Assembly (NCBI GenBank): GCA_024244665.1 | Contig: JAAEOI010000304.1 | Coordinates: forward strand, 1 to 6,164 | Length of the DNA stretch: 6,164 nucleotides | Direction: 5' to 3' | Origin: Bacteroidota bacterium | Lineage (GTDB): Bacteria; Bacteroidota; Bacteroidia; Bacteroidales; GCA-2748055 | Shown: positions 1-6,060 of the stretch, one piece after another | How positions within the stretch are numbered: position 1 is the stretch's first letter | Layout of the letters: every line of letters begins with the position of its first letter | Notes under the pieces: model-generated | Database searches by the model: none | The model's input: the letters and a program-made list of their open reading frames with translations, nothing else | What the model was told of the DNA's origin: nothing | Position numbers and translations under genes: made by a program

Positions 1-110
1 CTCAGTACTCAGTATACAGTACTCAGTATACAGTACTCAGTATACAGTACTCAGTACTCAGTATACAGTACTCAGTGGTCAGTACTCAGTGCTCAGTGGT
101 CAGTGCTCAG
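1..110. repeat. Heptanucleotide tandem array, cagtNNN units
   Basis: From position 3 the DNA divides without a break into 15 consecutive 7-bp units that all begin with cagt, followed by a final cag at 108-110. Only four units occur: cagtact (A), cagtata (B), cagtggt (C) and cagtgct (D). Their order is A B A B A B A A B A C A D C D. The left part is therefore largely a 14-bp A-B dimer, and variants C and D appear only toward the palindrome. The array probably continues beyond the left edge of the window. Many units create self-complementary hexamers (AGTACT, GTATAC). No gene is supported here. The arrangement resembles the heptanucleotide short tandem repeats known from cyanobacteria and other bacteria, but homology is not claimed. 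Confidence 0.93.
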
Positions 111-111
111 A

Positions 112-149
112 AAAGAGAGAGCCGGCGCATATGCGCCGGCTCTCTCTTT
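112..149. terminator. Perfect 38-bp palindrome, likely bidirectional intrinsic terminator
   Basis: The two 19-base arms are exact reverse complements, centred between 130 and 131, with the GC-rich core gccggcgcatatgcgccggc at 121-140 flanked by agagaga/tctctct. An A-run lies on the left (111-114) and a T-run on the right (147-149), so a transcript from either strand would form a long hairpin followed by U residues. It lies about 97 bp downstream of the minus-strand DUF1573 stop codon, which fits termination of that gene. It could also end a rightward transcript from beyond the left edge. A cruciform or protein-binding role cannot be excluded. Confidence 0.72.
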
Positions 150-156
150 ATAATAT

Positions 157-228
157 CCTTACTTACCTACTTATTTACCTACTTACCTGCTTACCTACTT
201 ACTCCCTTCCTTACCTACTTACTTACAT
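157..228. repeat. Tetranucleotide tandem array (actt/acct units)
   Basis: Starting at 157 the sequence divides into 18 contiguous 4-base units, mostly actt and acct, with single-base variants (cctt, attt, gctt, actc, acat). The phase is unbroken through 228. On the minus strand it reads as purine-rich AAGT/AGGT repeats, and it would form the 3' untranslated part of the DUF1573 transcript between the stop codon and the palindrome. It has a different period from the 7-bp array on the other side of the palindrome. No coding function is supported. Confidence 0.88.
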
Positions 229-240
229 TTGCGGAGCAAA
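228..240 (-). other. Small hairpin just after the DUF1573 stop codon
   Basis: TTTGC-gga-GCAAA is a 5-bp inverted repeat with a 3-nt loop, ending five bases from the stop codon of the minus-strand gene. The stem is short and no U-run follows on the minus strand, so it is unlikely to terminate by itself. It might protect the 3' end of the message, or be chance. Confidence 0.3.
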
Positions 241-245
241 CTATA

Positions 246-1328
246 TTAACTTTTAACCACCTCCCCTTTCACCCAGAGGATCATTTTGCTCTTCGCAGGA
301 TCGTTGGTGATGATGGTGACGGTTTTATTCTGGTTGCCGACTTTCCCGGCAGAATTGAATACAGCTTCAATATTCACAGATTCACCTGGTGCAATTACCT
401 TCTTCTCAGGTTGAACTGCGGTACAGCCACAGGAGGCCTTTATCTTGCGTATGTGAAGATCCGAATTACCGGAGTTGGTCAGTACATAAACGTGATCGAC
501 CTTTTCACCCTGGTTGATTTTTCCAAACTTAAACTCGGGATCATCCACACTGAGTTTGGGCGCATTGGATAGCTCCTCAGCACTCATGGCTGAGAAATCC
601 TCTTCGATATTGGCGCTGATCACAAGGCTGTAATTACGCTCTGAAACCCCGTTTATCTTCAGGGCCATCCTGTCAATCACAAAACCCCAGTCATTGCGCT
701 TTGGTGCATTATAGCTTGCCACAAGGAATCCCTTCTCTCCCGGCTTCAGGCTTGCCGGAGAAGCCGAAATGGAGATATGTGCAGGAATCCTTTCAAATTC
801 AATGGTGACTACCTCTTCAGAGGTGTTGACAATCTCAAGTTTCTTCTCAGTTGAATTGGTATTCTTAACGTTCCCGAAAGCCAGGTGATTAGACTTCAGG
901 CGCATGGGGCCCATGGCATAACGGTAGTCATCCTCGATTGATCTGGGTTTGGGTGTTACTTCGCCCGCGATGGTCAGTCTTATACTTCCCGGATTTGAAT
1001 TGGAAATAACGGTGATGTATTTCCTGAAAGGCCCAGGCCTGCCGGCAGGATTATAGGTGGCAGCGACGTAACCCTTTGCTCCAGGGGGAACCGGTTCACG
1101 GGTCCACTGTGGAGCGGTACAGCCACATGATGCGGTTACATTCTGAACTAACAGATCATCACCACCTGTGTTCACAAACTCAAATTTATAAGTCACTTTT
1201 CCGTCGGCCTCTGCAAACTTTCCGAAATCATGAAGATCCTTCTCAAATGACAGCTTCGGTGTCACGGTCTGTGCCACAACAGGAAGCAGTAAGGCAGACA
1301 CAGCAAAGAGTACTATTAACCGTTTCAT
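246..1328 (-). CDS. Secreted DUF1573 protein with three Ig-like domains
   Basis: This encodes 360 residues of unknown molecular function. It starts with a Sec signal peptide: MKR, a hydrophobic stretch (residues 4-18), and likely cleavage near AQ at 19-20, so the mature protein is exported. Three beta-sandwich-like segments follow, at about 25-125, 140-240 and 258-358. The first and third carry the DUF1573 hallmark SCGCT (Cys68/Cys70 and Cys300/Cys302) and the usual pattern of an FG(K/N) start, an N(T/S)G turn, PG before a strand, and ITN/ISN near the end. The middle domain keeps the fold pattern but has no CGC motif. The family is related to ASH/HYDIN-type Ig domains; its ligand is not known to me. 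The frame stays open to an ATG at 1437-1439, but the 37 extra residues would come from the promoter-like intergenic DNA and would bury the signal peptide, so the ATG at 1326-1328 is preferred; GAGAGAAA lies just before it. The gene is divergent from the barrel gene. Confidence 0.88.
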   Translation of the reverse strand: MKRLIVLFAVSALLLPVVAQTVTPKLSFEKDLHDFGKFAEADGKVTYKFEFVNTGGDDLLVQNVTASCGCTAPQWTREPVPPGAKGYVAATYNPAGRPGPFRKYITVISNSNPGSIRLTIAGEVTPKPRSIEDDYRYAMGPMRLKSNHLAFGNVKNTNSTEKKLEIVNTSEEVVTIEFERIPAHISISASPASLKPGEKGFLVASYNAPKRNDWGFVIDRMALKINGVSERNYSLVISANIEEDFSAMSAEELSNAPKLSVDDPEFKFGKINQGEKVDHVYVLTNSGNSDLHIRKIKASCGCTAVQPEKKVIAPGESVNIEAVFNSAGKVGNQNKTVTIITNDPAKSKMILWVKGEVVKS

Positions 1329-1354
1329 TTTCTCTCGCTTTATATTCGAAATAA

Positions 1355-1368
1355 TATTTCTAGAAATA
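1355..1368. promoter_or_regulatory. 14-bp perfect palindrome in divergent intergenic region
   Basis: TATTTCTAGAAATA is exactly self-complementary. It lies 26 bp upstream of the DUF1573 start codon, close to where the transcript would begin if the promoter proposed at 1377-1384 is used. It could be an operator for a dimeric regulator or a leader hairpin. It is A/T-rich, so chance occurrence is possible, and no regulator is encoded in the window. Confidence 0.35.
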
Positions 1369-1376
1369 ACTGGGTA

Positions 1377-1384
1377 CAAAAATA
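1377..1384 (-). promoter_or_regulatory. Possible Bacteroidota -7 element for the DUF1573 gene
   Basis: On the minus strand this reads TATTTTTG, matching the Bacteroidota -7 consensus TAnnTTTG. It would place the transcript start near 1370 and give a leader of about 40 nt. The nearest upstream TTG on that strand (complement of 1411-1413) is 26 bp away, longer than the usual 19-21, so the -33 element is not convincing. Confidence 0.3.
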
Positions 1385-1393
1385 ACACAAAAA

Positions 1394-1407
1394 AACCATT
1401 TATGGTT
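1394..1407. promoter_or_regulatory. Dyad AACCAT-tt-ATGGTT between divergent genes
   Basis: This is an inverted repeat with 6-bp arms and a 2-bp spacer. It lies about 10 bp upstream of the proposed minus-strand -7 element, in the spacer where RNA polymerase would bind, and 94 bp before the barrel gene start. Position and symmetry fit an operator for a dimeric regulator acting on the divergent pair, but this is inference from symmetry alone. Confidence 0.3.
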
Positions 1408-1501
1408 GCACAATCTAAGGGCAATGGAGTCAATTGCAAATATCGGGCCTAACTTTTGAACCGACTTGTGGCTAATTATGATTATTTTTAGACAATTGAA
1501 A

Positions 1502-4500
1502 ATGATGAGAAGCAATCTGCGCATATGGATCCTGATGTTGGTGCTGACATGCTCTGCTGAGTTGTCAGCACAATTTTACAATGGGATGCAGATGAATTTC
1601 GGTAAGAACCGGGTTCAGTACAATGAACGGTACTGGAAATTTTACAGGTTCGATCGATTCGATGTTTACTCCTACGAAGACGGCACCGATCTTTCTCTCT
1701 ATGTGGCAGATTTTGTTGAGAAGGAACTGGACCTTATCGAACGGTTTTTTGACTATGAGATCGAAAAGCGCCTGATCTTCCTCACCTACAACAAGATGTC
1801 CGATTACCGCCAGAGCAATATCGGGCTCGCCACAGAAAACGAGGAGTACAATATCGGGGGAACCACCCACATCATTCAGAATAAGGTATTCCTCTATTTT
1901 GACGGCGACCATGTCACCTTTGAACGGCAAATCCGGGCCGCCATTGCAGAGGTGCTTGTTACGGAGATGATGTTTGGCAATGGCCTGAAGGACAACATGA
2001 CCAACTCTACAATGATCAACCTCCCCGACTGGTACCTGGAAGGGCTGATCTCCTTTGTCTCCAATCCCTGGGATTATGAACTTGAAAACCGTGTAAAGGA
2101 TGGGATTGTTTCTGGCAAATACAGGAAATTTGTGAACCTTCAGGATGATGATGCGCGCTACGCCGGGCACTCATTCTGGAAATACGTGGCCGATCTTTAT
2201 GGCCAGGGCATCATTCCACAGATCCTCTACATCACCAAGATCAATAAGAATGCAGAGAGCGGGTTTCTATATGTGCTGGGCAGCAAATTAAAGGAGTTGT
2301 CTTTCGACTGGGAAGCCTACTACCTGGGGCTCTACTCCTCAGGAGAATCAGGCGCCGGACTACCAGAACAGGGAAAGATCCTCAAAAGGCCCAACAAACA
2401 CAGGGTTTACCAGAACATCCGGATCAGTCCTGACGGGGCCCATCTTGCCTACATAACCAACCAGAAGGGGCAGTATAAGGTGTGGATCCAGGATACTGAA
2501 TCGGGAAAGCACAAAAAAGTCTTTAAGAAAGGATACAAACTCGACCAGATCAATGATTACTCTTTTCCTGAAATTGCATGGCACCCCTCCTCAGTGATTC
2601 TCTCCTTTATCACCGAAGATAAGGGTCTTCTGAAAATCCATTTCCATAACCTTGAAACAGGAGAGCTCACCACCAGGAACCTGCTCTACTTTGAGAAAAT
2701 CCTGGACATGAACTTCTCTCCTGATGCACGTAAACTGGTCTTTTCGGCTGTGGTGAACGGCCAGACAGATATCTGGGTATTTGACATAGCATCCTCCACC
2801 AACGATCAGATTACAAACGACCTTGCAGATGATTTCCATCCCCGGTTCATGAACAACATGAACAATATTTCCTTCGTCTCAAACCGCCGCCTGGATACCC
2901 TGTTTACCGAAAATGATCCGGAAAACAACACAACAACCGCCTACTCGGTATTTGTATATGATTATGGCAGCAGGAGTCCTGTTTTACAAAAGATCTCGGA
3001 GGGAGATTATATCAACCATACGCAACCACTCTCTCCGGGCAAAAACGAATTTTTCTACCTGAGTGATAAAAACGGGATTGTAAACCGTTATTTTGCCGAG
3101 TATGACAGTCTGATCAGCCTGGTGGACACCACCATTCATTATCGCTATTTTGCCAACAGTTATCCCCTGACCAACTACGACAGGAATATCCTTTCACACG
3201 ACATTAATACAGAGACAGGTGAGATTGCTGAGATTGTGTACCAGGACAGCAGATACCAGATGTACCGCTATCCCATGGATATGACCCCTGTCCACGGGAA
3301 CAAGCTGCCGCCAACCCAATACAGGGACAGGCATGCGGACAGGTTAATGAGGGAGGACTCTATTCACCACGTTGAGAAGAAGGTGGTCTCAATGAAGGAC
3401 ATTGCAAACAACCAGTTAGTCCATAAAGGGGATACCATCTCATTTCAGGAGTTCAAAATCGATATCAATAACTACATCTTTGAACGGGAAAAGCTCAATT
3501 ATTACAACAACCAGCTGAAAAGCAGGAACCTGAACCTGGTGCTGGATTCAACCAGCAACGACCGGATGATGTACATCGACTACCAGGTGGCATTCTATCC
3601 CAACCTGCTGGTGAACCAGATCGATTTCAGTTTCCTGAACGCCTCCTACCAGGCTTTCACAGGAGGAGCCTTCTACTATAATCCCGGGCTTAACCTGCTG
3701 TTCAAGGTGGGGGCCAACGATATTTTTGAAGATTACAGACTCACCGGAGGTGTTCGTTTTGCAACAGATTTTGACAGCAACGAATACCTTCTCAGCTTCG
3801 AAAATGTGAAGAAACGCCTGGATAAACAGATGATATTTCACCGGCAGGTCTTCAAGAATTACACCAACGAATCCTATATCAAAACCTACACTCACGAATT
3901 ACTGGGTGTCCTGAAATACCCCCTGAGCCAGACCCTTGCTGTGAAAGGAACAGTCTCATTCAGACACGATAACACGGTATTTCTCGCCACAGACATCGGC
4001 AACCTCAATGAGGACCCCATCAGCAAAGTCTGGGGCGGATTGAAGGGAGAGTTGATATTTGACAATACACGGGTCCTTGGAACCAACCTTTACAGCGGAA
4101 CCCGCCTGAAGATATTCGGGGAGGCCTACCGTCAGATCAACCAGGCCAAATCTGACCTCTTTGTTGTCGGTGGCGATTTCAGACACTATACAAAGATCCA
4201 CCGGACCCTGATCTGGGCAAACCGTTTCGCTGCCAGTACCTCTTTCGGCAGGAGCCCGCTGATATATTACCTGGGGAGCGTTGATAACTGGATCAACCTC
4301 AATCAGTCAAAGGTCCCCACATTTAACCAGAATGTTGCCATAGATTACACACAGAACTATGCATACCAGGCCCTCGCCACCAACGTGAGGGGATTCTCCC
4401 AGAACATCCGGAATGGAAACAATTTTGCCGTTTTCAATACCGAACTGAGGCTCCCCTTTTTCCGGTACCTGGCCGGGCATCCACTTGCATCGGGTTTCCT

Positions 4501-4777
4501 GAACAATTTCCAGGTAGTGGGATTTGCCGACGTAGGGGCTGCCTGGAGCGGTCTGAACCCCTTTTCCGGGGAGAATGCCTGGGATACTGAAGTAATCACT
4601 AACGGACCGATGACCATTACCCTGGATGCCAACAGGGATCCCATCGTGGCAGGATACGGTATGGGAGTAAGAGTCATGCTCCTGGGCTACTTTATCCGGC
4701 TTGACTGGGCCTGGGGTGTAGAAAATATGGAGGTTCAACCAAGAATGTTCTACCTTTCACTCAGTCTCGATTTTTAA
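1502..4777 (+). CDS. Outer-membrane protein: pseudo-peptidase, TolB-like propeller, Omp85-like barrel
   Basis: This encodes 1,091 residues from the ATG at 1502. A signal peptide (Arg3 and Arg7, hydrophobic 8-17, likely cleavage after LSA at 21-23) indicates export. Residues ~30-280 resemble a gluzincin (peptidase MA-like) domain: an LPDWYLEGL segment at 174-182 matches the usual W-x-x-EGL helix, and GHSFWKYV at 222-229 also fits. The HExxH site appears as AEVLV at 149-153, with Glu150 kept but both histidines gone, so it is probably not a zinc peptidase. Residues ~300-595 hold about six TolB/PD40-type blades (ISPDGAHLAY at 308-317, FSPDARKLVF at 405-414). After a polar linker, ~690-1091 are beta-barrel-like and end in Phe, with VRGF at 962-965, a loop-6 signature of the Omp85 superfamily, and a GFADVGAAW strand at 1007-1015. 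No POTRA-like region was recognised. Starts at 1505 (ATG), 1478 (ATG) or 1466 (TTG) are possible; 1502 gives the most compact signal peptide. Its role is unproven; an envelope assembly or transport task is inferred. Confidence 0.85.
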   Translation: MMRSNLRIWILMLVLTCSAELSAQFYNGMQMNFGKNRVQYNERYWKFYRFDRFDVYSYEDGTDLSLYVADFVEKELDLIERFFDYEIEKRLIFLTYNKMSDYRQSNIGLATENEEYNIGGTTHIIQNKVFLYFDGDHVTFERQIRAAIAEVLVTEMMFGNGLKDNMTNSTMINLPDWYLEGLISFVSNPWDYELENRVKDGIVSGKYRKFVNLQDDDARYAGHSFWKYVADLYGQGIIPQILYITKINKNAESGFLYVLGSKLKELSFDWEAYYLGLYSSGESGAGLPEQGKILKRPNKHRVYQNIRISPDGAHLAYITNQKGQYKVWIQDTESGKHKKVFKKGYKLDQINDYSFPEIAWHPSSVILSFITEDKGLLKIHFHNLETGELTTRNLLYFEKILDMNFSPDARKLVFSAVVNGQTDIWVFDIASSTNDQITNDLADDFHPRFMNNMNNISFVSNRRLDTLFTENDPENNTTTAYSVFVYDYGSRSPVLQKISEGDYINHTQPLSPGKNEFFYLSDKNGIVNRYFAEYDSLISLVDTTIHYRYFANSYPLTNYDRNILSHDINTETGEIAEIVYQDSRYQMYRYPMDMTPVHGNKLPPTQYRDRHADRLMREDSIHHVEKKVVSMKDIANNQLVHKGDTISFQEFKIDINNYIFEREKLNYYNNQLKSRNLNLVLDSTSNDRMMYIDYQVAFYPNLLVNQIDFSFLNASYQAFTGGAFYYNPGLNLLFKVGANDIFEDYRLTGGVRFATDFDSNEYLLSFENVKKRLDKQMIFHRQVFKNYTNESYIKTYTHELLGVLKYPLSQTLAVKGTVSFRHDNTVFLATDIGNLNEDPISKVWGGLKGELIFDNTRVLGTNLYSGTRLKIFGEAYRQINQAKSDLFVVGGDFRHYTKIHRTLIWANRFAASTSFGRSPLIYYLGSVDNWINLNQSKVPTFNQNVAIDYTQNYAYQALATNVRGFSQNIRNGNNFAVFNTELRLPFFRYLAGHPLASGFLNNFQVVGFADVGAAWSGLNPFSGENAWDTEVITNGPMTITLDANRDPIVAGYGMGVRVMLLGYFIRLDWAWGVENMEVQPRMFYLSLSLDF

Positions 4778-4783
4778 CTGTCT

Positions 4784-5983
4784 ATGAATTTCAAAGACCA
4801 AATAACCAGCCTGGTAACACCTGGATTCATCAGGGAGATAATTGCAGTGCGAAGGCATCTTCACCAGCATCCCGAACTCTCATTCCATGAACATGAGACC
4901 TCAGCTTTTATCAGGACACAGCTTGACCAATGGGGTATTTCATACCGTTACCCTGTTGTTGATACGGGAATCGTGGCTACAATTAAAGGGAAGGGCCCGG
5001 GAAGATGCATTGCGGTCAGGGCCGATATGGATGCACTTCCCATAACTGAAAATTCAGGTGTTGAATTCCAGTCCGGAAACAGTGGTGTAATGCATGCCTG
5101 CGGGCACGATATCCACATGGCTTCCATGCTTGGGGCCATGAAAATCCTTGATCAGCTGAAGGATCATTTCAACGGGGAGCTTTTGTTCATATTCCAGCCA
5201 GGTGAAGAGAAACTGCCGGGAGGAGCCAGGCTGATGCTGGAGGAAGGGATTTTCCGGGAGAAACTACCTGAAGCGATCATTGCCCAGCATGTGCTGCCTG
5301 AGATGGAGGCCGGTCATGTGGGCTTCAGTGCAGGAAGGTACATGGCTTCGAGCGATGAGATATACATTACCGTAAACGGCCGGGGCGGACACGGTGCGCT
5401 GCAGCAAAGCATTAATGACCCGATACTGATGGCTTCACACATCCTGATCTCACTTCAGCAGGAGATTTACCGGAAATCTCCCAGCGGTATCCCGACAGTT
5501 CTCTCTTTCGGGAAGGTGGTTGCAGACGGTGCCGTTAATGTAATCCCCGACCAGGTAAAACTGGAGGGAACCTTCAGGACCATGGATGAAGACTGGAGAA
5601 AAAAGGCGCATGCACTCATTGAGCAGATTGCCGACGGGATCGCCAGGAGCATGGGGGGAAATTGCCAGGTAGAGATCCGCCACGGCTACCCGGTCCTTCA
5701 TAACGATGAGAAGATTGCTCACCTGGCAAAAGAGAGGGCAGAAAGCTTCCTGGGCAGCGAAAGAGTCGGGGATTTGGATTTACGCATGACCGCTGAGGAT
5801 TTCGCCTGGTTTGCACAGGCAATACCCGGCATGATGTACCGTCTGGGCGTTAAAGAACCGGGAGAGGATAAGATATTCAACCTGCACACGTCAGGGTTCA
5901 GGGCAGATGAATCAGCCCTGGAGACCGGAATGTCCCTGCTGGCTTATCTTTCGGTAGAATTGCTCCAAACTGAAGCCGGTTAG
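4784..5983 (+). CDS. M20D-family metal-dependent amidohydrolase (N-acyl-amino acid hydrolase type)
   Basis: This 399-residue protein has the normal full length for peptidase family M20D (hippurate hydrolase, aminoacylase, IAA-amino acid hydrolase group). These enzymes use two metal ions to cleave N-acyl amide bonds. Visible motifs in order are RRHLHQHPELSF (23-34), RADMDALP (79-86), MHACGHDIHMA (103-113), QPGEE (138-142), AQH (167-169), GRGGHGA (199-205, lid/dimerisation domain), NVIPD (252-256), MTAEDF (335-340) and LHTSGF (368-372). By family analogy the metal ligands are Cys106, His108, Glu142, His169 and His368, and the catalytic base is Glu141; all are present. There is no signal peptide, so it is probably cytoplasmic. 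Its ATG follows the barrel gene stop by 6 bp with no promoter or terminator between, implying co-transcription. The substrate cannot be read from sequence: N-acetyl or N-benzoyl amino acids, or N-acetyl-diaminopimelate, are all possible. Confidence 0.92.
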   Translation: MNFKDQITSLVTPGFIREIIAVRRHLHQHPELSFHEHETSAFIRTQLDQWGISYRYPVVDTGIVATIKGKGPGRCIAVRADMDALPITENSGVEFQSGNSGVMHACGHDIHMASMLGAMKILDQLKDHFNGELLFIFQPGEEKLPGGARLMLEEGIFREKLPEAIIAQHVLPEMEAGHVGFSAGRYMASSDEIYITVNGRGGHGALQQSINDPILMASHILISLQQEIYRKSPSGIPTVLSFGKVVADGAVNVIPDQVKLEGTFRTMDEDWRKKAHALIEQIADGIARSMGGNCQVEIRHGYPVLHNDEKIAHLAKERAESFLGSERVGDLDLRMTAEDFAWFAQAIPGMMYRLGVKEPGEDKIFNLHTSGFRADESALETGMSLLAYLSVELLQTEAG

Positions 5984-6000
5984 GAAGTTTTCTTCGCTTC
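5972..6000 (+). terminator. Weak bulged hairpin at the end of the amidohydrolase gene
   Basis: GAAGC (5972-5976) pairs with GCTTC (5996-6000), and inside it GAAG (5984-5987) pairs with CTTC (5992-5995) across a TTTT loop, leaving a 7-nt bulge. It overlaps the stop codon and is not followed by a T-run, so it is a poor match to an intrinsic terminator. It is the only candidate seen before the next promoter. Confidence 0.2.
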
Positions 6001-6003
6001 GGA

Positions 6004-6033
6004 TTGCCGGAAAAATAAATTCCATTAAATTTG
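6004..6033 (+). promoter_or_regulatory. Bacteroidota-type promoter for the ferredoxin gene
   Basis: TTG at 6004-6006 and TAAATTTG at 6026-6033 are separated by 19 bp. This matches the Bacteroidota primary sigma factor consensus (-33 TTG, -7 TAnnTTTG, spacing about 19-21). Transcription should start near 6040, giving a leader of roughly 20 nt that is A/T-rich and has no Shine-Dalgarno site, as is common in this phylum. The site lies in the 77-bp gap after the amidohydrolase gene and indicates that the ferredoxin has its own transcription start. Confidence 0.72.
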
Positions 6034-6060
6034 TTGCTTTGAATTTTTAAAACAAAAATC

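Noticed and set aside
1..110. CRISPR array
   Set aside because: The units are 7 bp with no unique spacers, so this is a simple tandem repeat.
112..149. Terminal inverted repeat of an insertion sequence
   Set aside because: The two arms are adjacent with no DNA between them, and no transposase or second copy is in the window.
75..572. Plus-strand open frame of 165 codons starting in the repeats
   Set aside because: Its first part only translates the heptad array, the palindrome and the 4-bp array (hence a repetitive Leu/Thr/Tyr segment that mimics a membrane helix), and the rest is antisense to the DUF1573 gene. There is no domain or credible start site.
1329..1439. N-terminal extension of the DUF1573 gene to the ATG at 1437-1439
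   Set aside because: It would place 37 residues in front of a good signal peptide and would run through the intergenic dyads and the predicted -7 element.
1450..1458. TAACTTTTG as a -7 element for the barrel gene
   Set aside because: It has one base too many compared with TAnnTTTG, and the only nearby upstream TTG (1434-1436) is 13 bp away instead of about 19-21. No convincing promoter for this gene was found.
1502..1570. Lipoprotein signal (Cys17 of the barrel protein)
   Set aside because: The residues before the cysteine read VLT, so the -1 position is Thr instead of Gly/Ala/Ser, and an ordinary cleavage site (LSA) follows. A type I signal peptide is more likely.
4307..4738. Minus-strand open frames inside the barrel and amidohydrolase genes
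   Set aside because: They are antisense to strongly supported coding regions and show no recognisable domain or start signal.
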